Source of the DNA: Solirubrobacteraceae bacterium
GTDB taxonomy: Bacteria > Actinomycetota > Thermoleophilia > Solirubrobacterales > Solirubrobacteraceae
DNA length: 11,257 nucleotides
Direction: 5' to 3'
Assembly: GCA_030038955.1 (NCBI GenBank)
Contig: JASHQV010000053.1
Coordinates: 1-11,257, forward strand
A program made the position numbers and the translations under genes. Shown here piece by piece: positions 1-6,779 of the stretch (the stretch's first letter is position 1; every line of letters starts with the position of its first letter). The notes beneath the pieces were generated by a model that was given only the letters and a program-made list of their open reading frames with translations, did no database searches and was not told where the DNA came from.

Positions 1-1
1 G

Positions 2-877
2 GAGCTCCCGAGTTCGCCACATAGGTTCCCGGACGGTGCGCAGTACCGCCTCGAGATCCCGAGCACCGAGGGCCCCGCGTGTCTCCAGGCGGTGATCGAG
101 GAGGCTGACCGGCTAGAGGTCCCGATCCATCGGGTATCCCAGGGCAGCGGCGTGTTCATGATGACCGACCGCGAGCTTGACAGCATGGCCCGGTTGGCCA
201 ACGCATCCGGCATGGAAGTGAGCTTGTTTGCGCGCCCGGGCGCTGCGTGGGATACCTCCGCGACGGCGCTCTCGACGTCCGGTGCCACGTTTGCGCATGT
301 GGCGCGCGGCCAAGAGCAGCTTGTGCAGCAGCTCGAAGACATCGTACGCGCCGCCTCCCATGGGTTTCGGAGTGTGCTCATCGCCGATCTCGGAGTGCTG
401 TCGGTATTCGCCGAGATGCGCGCCGCCGGGGTCCTGCCCGCCGAGATGCAGGCGAAGATCTCAGTGATGCTCCCGGCGGCGAACCCGGCGGCCGTGCGTG
501 TGCTCGTCGGGCTTGGCGCCTCGACGATAAACCTCCCAGTCGACCTGTCGCTGGCCCAGATCGCCGCAGTCCGGGCCATCACGACTATCCCACTCGACAT
601 CTACGTCGAGTCCCCCGACAGCGTTGGAGGCTTCGTGCGGTTACAAATGATCCCCGAGCTGATCCGCGTCGCCGCGCCGGTGTATCTCAAGTTCGGGCTG
701 CGCAACGCTCCCGACATATACCCCTCCGGGAGCCATCTCCAGCCGACAGCGGTGGCGCTCTCGCGTGAGCGCGTGCGCAGGGCACGCCTCGGTCTCGAAC
801 TGCTCGCTCGATCCGGGATGGAAGTGCGCGCATCGCGACTCGGCGTCAAGGATCTCGCGATTCCGACGTTGAGCTAA
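2..877 (+). CDS. Peptidase U32-like TIM-barrel protein, 5' end cut by the window
   Basis: The reading frame is open from base 2, so the true start lies before the window. The GTG at 92 is probably internal, because the upstream codons read RFPDGAQYRLEIPSTEGP and look like genuine protein. About 291 residues are visible. The text shows alternating hydrophobic strands and helices as in a TIM barrel, with conserved-looking stretches HRVSQGSG, EVSLFARPG, LKFGLRNAPDIYP and a C-terminal RERVRRARLGLELL helix. I recognise this as resembling the uncharacterised actinobacterial relatives of peptidase family U32, but I see no catalytic residues I can name and do not claim protease activity. It ends in TAA, and the last four bases overlap the stop of the convergent lactonase gene. 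No signal peptide is visible, so it is probably cytoplasmic. Its proximity to sugar-acid genes suggests, but does not prove, a metabolic role. Confidence is high for coding and modest for family. Confidence 0.7.
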   Translation, partial: ELPSSPHRFPDGAQYRLEIPSTEGPACLQAVIEEADRLEVPIHRVSQGSGVFMMTDRELDSMARLANASGMEVSLFARPGAAWDTSATALSTSGATFAHVARGQEQLVQQLEDIVRAASHGFRSVLIADLGVLSVFAEMRAAGVLPAEMQAKISVMLPAANPAAVRVLVGLGASTINLPVDLSLAQIAAVRAITTIPLDIYVESPDSVGGFVRLQMIPELIRVAAPVYLKFGLRNAPDIYPSGSHLQPTAVALSRERVRRARLGLELLARSGMEVRASRLGVKDLAIPTLS

Positions 878-2880
878 TCAGCCTCGACGTCGATGCGGGC
901 ATATGCAAACGGGGTGAGCCCAAGCTCGAGCATCCCGTTCGACACGGTGGCGGCCCGCCAATCGGCGGACCTGTGGCAACCGGGATCTCGCATCGCCGAT
1001 TCGGCGTTGGTATGCGAGAGCATGCGGACCCGAGCTCGCTTCCCGGTGAGCGAGCCGATCGTCGCGCGCAATGGCTGCTCAGTCAGATTCGCGACCAGTA
1101 CGCTCTGGCCGGAATCGCGGCGCATGGCCAGACCGTCTAATGCTTCCGGCAGCTGGGAGCACACAGGTAGCCCGACGCCGTCGCGCAGCTCGCCGATGTC
1201 CGCGAGTACGTGGTAGACAGGGAAGGTCTCGCCGGCACGTGCGGTAAATGCCGCCGGGCGCGCCGGTGGCCGCTCGGATTCCATCACTCCGCGCCAGCCG
1301 ATCGTTTCGTACAGGGTCGTGCTCTGCACCTCGCAACGCGTCAACACGGCCAGCGTGGCAAGCGTCCAACCAGCACCGAACAGGGTCGGCTGACGTGCGT
1401 CGACTGTCGACGGAAGCCCCCGAGCATCCAGCGCGGCCGGGGCCGGATGGGGGACCCCCTCCGGCGTCCGACGTGGACGTAGCGTCACGGGACTGATCAC
1501 CAACGGACGCCCGCCACAGAAGGTGTGAGCCGTACGAACCGTCTCTGCCTGGCCCGCGATCGTCTCGACCAGTGATCGCTCATCGAACGCGTGCACCTGC
1601 GGGGTGATCGGATACGCGACTCCATCCACGTCATCTACCGGCGGACGCGAACGGTTCAGGTCCGCGAAGTAGATGTCGGTGCCGCCGAGGAATGGCACTC
1701 CGGGCAGCGCCGATCCCAAGCTGCTCCGTGCAAGTCCCACCCAGTGATTCGCTGTCGCCCGCTCGGATCTGTGGAACACGAGCACGCGAGCGATCGACGC
1801 CGGCGAGGCACGCAGCTGCTCCGCGAGCTCGGCGAGCTCGGCTGACGCACGGTCATCGAGGCACAGCGCCAGCTCAAGCGAACACGCGACGTCGCGAGCG
1901 GTCTGACCGGCACGAGCGAGCGCTAGCAACGCGCCCGGCCTGGTGAGGTCCACGTCGACGCGAATGTGGGACAGGCGCAGCTGTCGCAGCCGCTCGAGCT
2001 CACGGCCGGTGGGGCGAGCGTCCTCCGCTGTCGGGCAGCCAAGGCCGACCGCGGGCAACGGTGGGCCCGGCTCGGTGCCAAGCATGAAGGCGACGCCGCC
2101 GCCATGGGGACGGGAGCGAAGCCTGGGTAGAGAGCGGCACGGTCGTGGTCCGTGGAAGTAAGGCGTCATCGTGACGCGCTGGGTGATGCTCTGGCTCCTG
2201 CGCATCGCGAGCTGCTTGCTGGGCGGCTGGGGCGTGGTGCTGGGATACGTCTTGAACGAGGCGTCCGTCCAGTTTCGCTGATCCTCTGTTGCGAATGTGT
2301 CACCCGAGTACGCGAACGCAACGGTTAGCCCGGCGCTGGCGTCTAGCTCGAGCGCACACGCTGGAGGCACAACTGGCCTATATCTCCCGGCGACGATCAC
2401 CTGCGGTGCGATCGTCGCCGGCAAGACTCCCATGATCGACCCCCCGGCGGTCCTCGCGCGAAACGGACGTCCGGCGGCGGTCGAGAACGGAAGCAGCACG
2501 CACAACCCGATGTTCGCGTAGGCGAACGACCTCAATGCCTCCCCCTGCACCTCATAGCAGAGCGAGCCATCCTGCCGACCCTCGATCAGGCCCCGCCAGC
2601 GGAAGTCGATTCGCTCGTCGTAGTGCCTCGTCACGAACCGCACCCGGAATCGATCCAGCTGGGCGTCGATGTCGAGGGCGGACAGCTCAGTCGCCGCAGT
2701 TCCCCACCCGGGATCGCGGACAGCGACGTGCAGACGGCGGATCACCTCAATGCCGTCGACCTCGACGTATCGCAGATCGCCTTCGTCCAGCCATGCCTCC
2801 ACCGGTCCAGCCTGCAGGTGCGTGAGCGGGCTTGGCGCGGCATCGCGTCCATACCAAAGCTCGTAGCAAGAGCGCGGCAT
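874..2880 (-). CDS. D-apionate lactonase family protein
   Basis: The 668-residue protein resembles ApnL, the cytoplasmic lactonase that hydrolyses D-apionolactone to D-apionate in D-apiose catabolism. Hallmarks I can see are an N-terminal LQAGPVEAWLDEGDLRYV segment (23-39), GWGT (58-61), the signature EDQRNWTDASFKTY (199-212), a middle barrel-like part with VFHRSE (368-373) and GGTDIYFADLNRSRPP (399-414), ITPQVHAFDERSLVET (425-440) and SPVTLRPR (463-470), then ETIGWRGVM (525-533) and a C-terminal beta-rich domain. This matches the three-part N, TIM-barrel and C layout of the family, at a similar length. The ATG at 2880 is preceded by GAAGGG at a somewhat long distance and gives the expected N-terminus. 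The gene diverges from the binding-protein gene across 143 bp. Family membership is fairly sure. Substrate is inferred from similarity only, and other aldonolactones remain possible. I leave the symbol blank because the rest of the apn pathway is not here. Confidence 0.8.
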   Translation of the reverse strand: MPRSCYELWYGRDAAPSPLTHLQAGPVEAWLDEGDLRYVEVDGIEVIRRLHVAVRDPGWGTAATELSALDIDAQLDRFRVRFVTRHYDERIDFRWRGLIEGRQDGSLCYEVQGEALRSFAYANIGLCVLLPFSTAAGRPFRARTAGGSIMGVLPATIAPQVIVAGRYRPVVPPACALELDASAGLTVAFAYSGDTFATEDQRNWTDASFKTYPSTTPQPPSKQLAMRRSQSITQRVTMTPYFHGPRPCRSLPRLRSRPHGGGVAFMLGTEPGPPLPAVGLGCPTAEDARPTGRELERLRQLRLSHIRVDVDLTRPGALLALARAGQTARDVACSLELALCLDDRASAELAELAEQLRASPASIARVLVFHRSERATANHWVGLARSSLGSALPGVPFLGGTDIYFADLNRSRPPVDDVDGVAYPITPQVHAFDERSLVETIAGQAETVRTAHTFCGGRPLVISPVTLRPRRTPEGVPHPAPAALDARGLPSTVDARQPTLFGAGWTLATLAVLTRCEVQSTTLYETIGWRGVMESERPPARPAAFTARAGETFPVYHVLADIGELRDGVGLPVCSQLPEALDGLAMRRDSGQSVLVANLTEQPLRATIGSLTGKRARVRMLSHTNAESAMRDPGCHRSADWRAATVSNGMLELGLTPFAYARIDVEAD

Positions 2881-2946
2881 CAGCTTCTCATCGCCCTTCC
2901 GATCAGGGGTACCAAGATTGGAGTTGCGTTAGGCAAGGAATCGCCA

Positions 2947-2975
2947 TTGACATGGATGTCATGACTCCGTATCGT
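2947..2975 (+). promoter_or_regulatory. Promoter for the binding protein-dehydrogenase unit
   Basis: A perfect -35 box TTGACA (2947-2952), a 17-bp spacer and a -10 box TATCGT (2970-2975) lie about 50 bp before the start at 3024. This is the best sigma-70-type match in the window. Transcription would begin near 2982, inside the putative operator at 2978-2995. It is predicted from sequence only. Confidence 0.6.
2948..2961. promoter_or_regulatory. Perfect inverted repeat over the -35 box
   Basis: TGACAT GG ATGTCA has 6-bp arms that are exact reverse complements around a 2-bp centre, and it covers most of the -35 hexamer. It is a credible repressor site, possibly for a different regulator from the one recognising 2978-2995. 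The arms are short enough that chance is possible. Confidence 0.35.
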
Positions 2976-2977
2976 AA

Positions 2978-2995
2978 TTGGCCGACCGGTCTACC
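2978..2995. promoter_or_regulatory. Putative operator, site A
   Basis: TTGGCCGACCGGTCTACC covers the predicted transcription start. Its core, TTGGYYGACCGGT, recurs at 8006-8018 in the promoter of the GntR-type regulator. The 16 bases from 2980 form an imperfect dyad centred on ACCGGT, with 6 of 8 positions paired. The placement would let a bound protein block initiation. Confidence 0.45.
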
Positions 2996-3005
2996 AGCTA
3001 CCGGC

Positions 3006-3017
3006 GGAGGGAAGGAG
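3006..3017 (+). promoter_or_regulatory. Ribosome binding site deciding the binding-protein start
   Basis: GGAGGGAAGGAG ends 6 bases before the ATG at 3024. No comparable site precedes the in-frame ATG at 2832, which lies inside the divergent lactonase gene, or the in-frame ATG at 3054. This fixes the start at 3024. Confidence 0.8.
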
Positions 3018-3023
3018 CAACCG

Positions 3024-4868
3024 ATGAGGGAACGCCCGCGGAGAAATTTCGTGATGCACGGCAATCAGCCGCAGCGAGCAGGGATTCGCCGCATCCTGGC
3101 TGGGACGGTGGCCGCAGGGCTGCTGGCGCTGGGCAGCGCCGGCTGCGGCTCATCGAGCTCCACGAGCTCCACGAGCGCGTCGACGGCTACGTTCGCCGAG
3201 CCGCCGGCCACCATCCCAAACTACGTCTTTCCGATGTTCACCCCAAGCGACTGGATCCTCAACAACACGAACCAGTTCGAGAACCTGCTTTATCCACCGC
3301 TCTACTTCTTCGGGAACGGCCTCGATCCAACGCTGAACCTCTCGCAGAGCATGGCTTATGCGCCCGTCTTCTCCGATGGGAACCGAGAGGTGACCATCAC
3401 CCTCAAGCCCTACAAATGGTCCGACGGCAAGCCGGTGACGACGCGGGACATCGAGTTCTGGATCAATCTTCTGCGCGCGAACAAGACTGACTACGGCCAA
3501 TATGTCCCAGGCGACTTTCCCGACGACGTGACATCCGTGGACTACGTATCTCCGACAAAGTTCACGATGCACCTCGCCGCTGCATACAACCCGACGTGGT
3601 TTACGTTCACGGCGCTGAGTGAGATCACTCCGATACCGCAACACGTGTGGGATCGTACCTCGGCGACCTCTCCGATCGGCAACTACGATCTAACGACCAG
3701 CGGGGCACATGCCGTCTGGAGGTACATCAACAAGCAGTCATCCGATGTCTCAGCGTATAACACGAGCCCGCTGTGGCAGGTCGTTGACGGAGCGTGGAAG
3801 CTTGACAAGATCAGCGTGGACGGGACGTTGACGTTGAAGCGCAATACGAGCTATTCCGGCCCTGACAAGCCGAAGCTGCAGACGGTGACCGAGCTGCCGT
3901 TCACGTCTGACACCTCTGAGTTCGATGCACTGCGGTCGGGCGCCGTCGAGTATGGCTATCTTCCGCCTCAGGACAGCAATCAGGTGTCCTACTTCAAGTC
4001 TCACGGCTATACGGTCGTGCCGTGGACCCTGTGGGGCTCGGCATTTCTTGAGCTGAACTACACCAATCCGACCGTAGGACCGATCATCAAGCAGCAGTAC
4101 TTCCGGCAGGCCATGCAGATGCTGGTGGACCAGCCGGCGATCGACAGCGCAATCTACAAAGGCTATGCGTGGCCATCGTATGGTCCGGTTCCGACGGACC
4201 CGACGACAAGCTTCATCAGCAGCGCGGAGTCTCACAATCCGTATCCGTACGATCCATCAAAGGCCATCGCGCTGCTACATGCTCACGGGTGGAAGTCGGG
4301 CCCCGGCGGTGTCGACGTGTGCAGCTCCGGATCAGCGTGCGGGGCCGGGATCTCAACGGGCCAGAAGCTGCAGCTCTCCGCGCTGTATCCGACTGGCTAC
4401 ACCCAGATTACCGAGGAAATGTCGGCGATCAAGTCGTCTTTCTCCAAGGCCGGGATCGACCTCGGCATAACCGCCGAGCCGATCGGCACGATTCTGTCTG
4501 ATGCTCACCCGTGCACTAAGTCGACACGTAGCACCCCGGCATGCTCGTGGGAGATGGCTCAGGAGACGTTCTGGGTTTATGGACCACAGGCGTACCCTGA
4601 TGGTGGCAGCCTGTACGGGACTGGCGCTGCGTCCAATGAGGGCGGCTACAGCAACTCGACGATGGATGCGTTGATCCGCGCTAGCCACTTTGGCACTGGA
4701 GTGAGTGCAATCTATCCCTACGAGAACTTCGCGGCAAAGCAGGTCGTGTCGCTGTGGATCCCGATGACGTACTGGCAGATCTCAGTGATCAGCAACAAGC
4801 TGCATGGAGCGGTGCCGCAGAACCCGCTTGGTACGATTTCACCGCAGGACTGGTCAGTCAGCAAGTGA
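3024..4868 (+). CDS. ABC transporter solute-binding lipoprotein, family 5
   Basis: The 614-residue extracytoplasmic protein would bind a solute, such as a peptide or a plant-derived glycoside or oligosaccharide, and deliver it to an ABC permease. The leader is basic (RRNFVMHGNQPQRAGIRR), then hydrophobic, and ends in LGSAGC with Cys41 as the likely lipidated residue. Ser sits at -3 of the lipobox instead of the more usual Leu. A Ser/Thr-rich linker follows. The mature part shows the family-5 (SBP_bac_5) pattern: LYPPLYFFG, VTITLKPYKWSDGKPVTTRDIEFWINLL, FRQAMQMLVDQPAIDSAIYKGYAWPSYGPVP, and a YDPSKAIALLHAHGWK segment. Four Cys in the C-terminal half could form disulfides. No permease or ATPase gene is in the window, so its partners must be elsewhere. 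It shares a strand and a probable transcript with the dehydrogenase 57 bp downstream. The ligand is unknown; the neighbouring lactonase hints at a sugar. Confidence 0.9.
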   Translation: MRERPRRNFVMHGNQPQRAGIRRILAGTVAAGLLALGSAGCGSSSSTSSTSASTATFAEPPATIPNYVFPMFTPSDWILNNTNQFENLLYPPLYFFGNGLDPTLNLSQSMAYAPVFSDGNREVTITLKPYKWSDGKPVTTRDIEFWINLLRANKTDYGQYVPGDFPDDVTSVDYVSPTKFTMHLAAAYNPTWFTFTALSEITPIPQHVWDRTSATSPIGNYDLTTSGAHAVWRYINKQSSDVSAYNTSPLWQVVDGAWKLDKISVDGTLTLKRNTSYSGPDKPKLQTVTELPFTSDTSEFDALRSGAVEYGYLPPQDSNQVSYFKSHGYTVVPWTLWGSAFLELNYTNPTVGPIIKQQYFRQAMQMLVDQPAIDSAIYKGYAWPSYGPVPTDPTTSFISSAESHNPYPYDPSKAIALLHAHGWKSGPGGVDVCSSGSACGAGISTGQKLQLSALYPTGYTQITEEMSAIKSSFSKAGIDLGITAEPIGTILSDAHPCTKSTRSTPACSWEMAQETFWVYGPQAYPDGGSLYGTGAASNEGGYSNSTMDALIRASHFGTGVSAIYPYENFAAKQVVSLWIPMTYWQISVISNKLHGAVPQNPLGTISPQDWSVSK

Positions 4869-4896
4869 GAGCGGCGGGATGCGTGCCCACCGCGTA

Positions 4897-4915
4897 GGAG
4901 GAAAAGGAGCAAAGG
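4897..4915 (+). promoter_or_regulatory. Unusual ribosome binding region before the dehydrogenase
   Basis: GGAGGAAAAGGAGCAAAGG carries two strong Shine-Dalgarno cores. The second, GGAG at 4906-4909, is ideally spaced (6 bases) for the ATG at 4916. That ATG is not in the dehydrogenase frame and reads only MMRIGC before TGA. The in-frame TTG at 4926 is 10 bases beyond AAGG. Confidence 0.6.
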
Positions 4916-4925
4916 ATGATGCGGA

Positions 4926-5672
4926 TTGGCTGCTGACGGTCCAGTGGGAATCATCACCGGGGCCGGCTCCGGGATAGGTGCCGCGATCGCGCGCGAGTTT
5001 GCCGGCATCGGCGCTCAGATGGTGCTCGCGTCGATCGACACGGAGGGGATGGACCAGCTAGCGGCGACGCTCGATGACCTCGGTGGGGCGGGCCTCGTGG
5101 CCGAGGTGGATGTGCGTAGCGTTGAAAGCGTTGCGAAGCTGCCGATCCTGGCACGCGAGGCATTCGGGCCGGTGGACTTCGTCGTGGCCAATGCGGCGGT
5201 TATAGACCACGGGGACGTTGCGACTGGTGAGCCGGCCGAGTGGCGACGCGTGCTCGAGACAAACCTGCTCGGTACGATGCATACCGTTGGGGCGGTACTG
5301 CCAGAGATGTACGAGCGCAGGTGTGGGCACGTGTTCGTCATGGCTTCTGTGTCCGGACGCGTGTCATACGTGGGCGAGCCCGCATACATCGCCAGTAAGT
5401 GGGGCTTGGTGGGGTTTGCCAACTCGCTCCGTATCGAGGCGGATGCCCACGATGTGCGCGTCAGCCTGATCGAGCCCGGGCTTGTCAACACTGGTCTTGC
5501 GCGGCAGAGTGATGTCGGCCAGCTTATGCTCGCGTCATCCGCATCGCTCAACCCTGAGGACATCGCGCGGACGCTCCTATACATCTACCAGCAGCCGCGA
5601 TCAGTGGTCGTTAGCGAGATCGTCGTGCGCGCCGTCAACCAGGCCCCAATCGCGTCCCCTGCGGTGGGCTGA
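4926..5672 (+). CDS. Short-chain dehydrogenase/reductase (SDR), NAD(P)-dependent
   Basis: The 248-residue classical SDR is a cytoplasmic Rossmann oxidoreductase for an alcohol or ketone substrate. Visible motifs are the nucleotide loop TGAGSGIG (11-18), VDV (61-63), NAA (89-91, usually NAG), Asn113 in ETNLLG, Ser141, and Tyr154/Lys158 in YIASK, followed by EPG (183-185). The catalytic Asn-Ser-Tyr-Lys set is complete, so it should be active. The position at the end of strand 2 where NAD-preferring members carry Asp appears to be Ser36, so the cofactor is uncertain. The only in-frame start after the upstream TGA is TTG at 4926. The strong ribosome site points instead to ATG 4916 in another frame; deleting base 4925 would give MMRLAADGPVG, so a frameshift or sequence error near the start is possible. 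The gene follows the binding protein by 57 bp and is probably cotranscribed. It could oxidise the imported sugar or its acid, but the substrate is not readable from sequence. Confidence 0.9.
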   Translation: MAADGPVGIITGAGSGIGAAIAREFAGIGAQMVLASIDTEGMDQLAATLDDLGGAGLVAEVDVRSVESVAKLPILAREAFGPVDFVVANAAVIDHGDVATGEPAEWRRVLETNLLGTMHTVGAVLPEMYERRCGHVFVMASVSGRVSYVGEPAYIASKWGLVGFANSLRIEADAHDVRVSLIEPGLVNTGLARQSDVGQLMLASSASLNPEDIARTLLYIYQQPRSVVVSEIVVRAVNQAPIASPAVG

Positions 5673-5878
5673 TATCGAGCGTGGCTGCCCGTCGTGCCTG
5701 TTGGTGGTCGAACGGCGGTGGCGAGATCGCGGCGGGGACATCGTCGGGGTGGCACAGGGTGGAAGGTCCAGCCTGCTCGATGACGGATCAGGCTGATATT
5801 CGAGGGGTTGCTCACCTCAAGAGCCGGTATCCGTCGCGGGCTCGCTGTCTCTTATGGGGAGCCATTCGGCAAGTGAGT

Positions 5879-6150
5879 AGCACCGGATGCCCGCGGCGGT
5901 AGTGGCATCGTCTCGGCTGGAGGGGCGGCAGGATCTGACTGGTGCGGGACGCGTGGTCAGACTCTCATGCGCGGGTGCATCGGCTGGCTCCCGTATCCGC
6001 AGGAGCGGTCCTCGCCGTGAGATCCCGCTTCTGGGATCGAGTGTGGCCGCGCGTGTGGGCCGGGTTGCTCATAGACAGATCGCGGATGCTCTCGCGAGTG
6101 TCAGGCGCCTGCCGCCTCTCCAGCCGACGTGGTGCTGAGCTTCGGCGTTA
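5879..6150 (+). pseudogene. Possible relic of a Cys-rich/helix-turn-helix protein
   Basis: Fragments in shifting frames read STGCPRR near 5880, then VVRLSCAGA, IRRSGPRREIPLL and GRVAHRQIADAL near 6058-6093, followed in another frame by SRVSGACRLSSRRG. Order and spacing recall actinobacterial proteins with an N-terminal Cys-rich module and a GHRxIAxxLGRP-type helix-turn-helix, often linked to mobile elements. Several frameshifts and a stop would be needed to join the pieces. This is a weak pattern match from memory. Confidence 0.2.
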
Positions 6151-6241
6151 GTCGGCAGTCGGCGGTGGTGATCGCCCAGGTCGCTGCCGCCCACGGACTC
6201 GCCGGGTTCTCTGGGAAGCACGACGCCGGCTCTACCACCTC

Positions 6242-6284
6242 TGGCAACGCCTCGGCACCGAGCGATGGCAACGCCTCGGCACCG
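6242..6284. repeat. Two-copy tandem repeat, 24-bp period
   Basis: TGGCAACGCCTCGGCACCG (19 bp) occurs exactly at 6242-6260 and 6266-6284. The period is a multiple of three, and the + frame reads WQRLGT twice in RLYHLWQRLGTERWQRLGTGRGRRRT. This could be a small in-frame duplication in a dead transposase-like gene. Confidence 0.9.
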
Positions 6285-6356
6285 GGCGCGGGAGACGTCG
6301 CACGATTGCGGTCGCGGACCGCCCGCGCGGGACGCGTCCGCAGCGGCCAGAAACCT

Positions 6357-6374
6357 CCCCGCGATCGCGCGGGG
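6357..6374. other. Short GC hairpin
   Basis: CCCCGCG ATCG CGCGGGG has a perfect 7-bp stem and a 4-base loop. It has no T-run on either side and lies beyond the end of the transposase relic. It may be an old terminator, or chance in GC-rich DNA. Confidence 0.3.
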
Positions 6375-6440
6375 GCCCGACCGTGCTTATCAGCCTGACC
6401 CGATGTCAACCCCCATAGGGTCCTTAGGAACGGGTGCGGC

Positions 6441-6768
6441 CAGCCGCTGCTGGGCGCACCGGGCGATCTCGATCACGCGCGGGTCCCGGTCTTGCTGGCG
6501 GCCGGCGCGCGTCTGGCTGATCGCCGGCTGCTTGCAATGATGCTGCGCGGCTTCAGCCAGTAGCCGACGGGCGTGAGGGGAAGCCCGCGTTGGTGATCGA
6601 CCTCTGCCGGCGTTTGAGGTAGGAGGTCCGCTCGGAGGGGACGATCCCGAGGACGGCGGACAGCATCGCTGGGCACGGAAACCGGGCGAACGTCCGGACC
6701 CCTGCACAGACACCGGCGGCGGTCAGCGTCTCGATCCCGCGGAAGCAGTGCAACCGGGCGGCCGCTCA
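6441..6768 (-). pseudogene. IS110-family transposase, C-terminal remnant with a frameshift
   Basis: Read on the minus strand from about 6768, the frame gives AAARLHCFRGIETLTAAGVCAG, then FARFPCPAMLSAVLGIVPSE, then YLKRRQRSITNAG. This is the typical start of the IS110 C-terminal (Transposase_20) domain, including the SIT Ser known as catalytic in the family. A one-base shift near 6584 moves the continuation into a second frame, SPHARRLLAEAAQHH, then DPRVIEIARCAQQRL, where similarity stops at about 6441. The N-terminal RuvC-like DEDD half and the element ends are missing, and a stop lies just upstream of the first fragment. The relic begins 12 bp beyond the stop of the enolase-superfamily gene on the same strand, so the insertion or later deletion has trimmed right up to that gene. 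It cannot be functional. Family assignment is fairly sure. Confidence 0.8.
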
Positions 6769-6779
6769 CTCCATACGAT

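Larger units (their letters stand above)
5673..6779. other. 1.1-kb stretch without an intact gene, degraded mobile DNA
   Basis: No open frame here has a convincing start, ribosome site and recognisable protein. The right third (6441-6768, -) is an IS110 transposase relic. The left part has fragments in several + frames that faintly resemble a helix-turn-helix protein (5879-6150), and the centre has a 24-bp period repeat (6242-6284). A short near-repeat, GGCTGATATCGAG at 5667-5679 and GGCTGATATTCGAG at 5791-5804, begins at the dehydrogenase stop. I read the whole as a graveyard of insertion sequences between two functional units, not as a functional gene. Confidence 0.6.

Noticed and set aside
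2832..3023. Longer N-terminus for the binding protein from ATG 2832
   Set aside because: It would run into the divergent lactonase gene and across the promoter, has no ribosome site, and would bury the signal peptide about 100 residues in.
6330..6339. GGACGCGTCC palindrome as an operator
   Set aside because: It is a single 10-bp palindrome in GC-rich degraded DNA with no adjacent gene or promoter.
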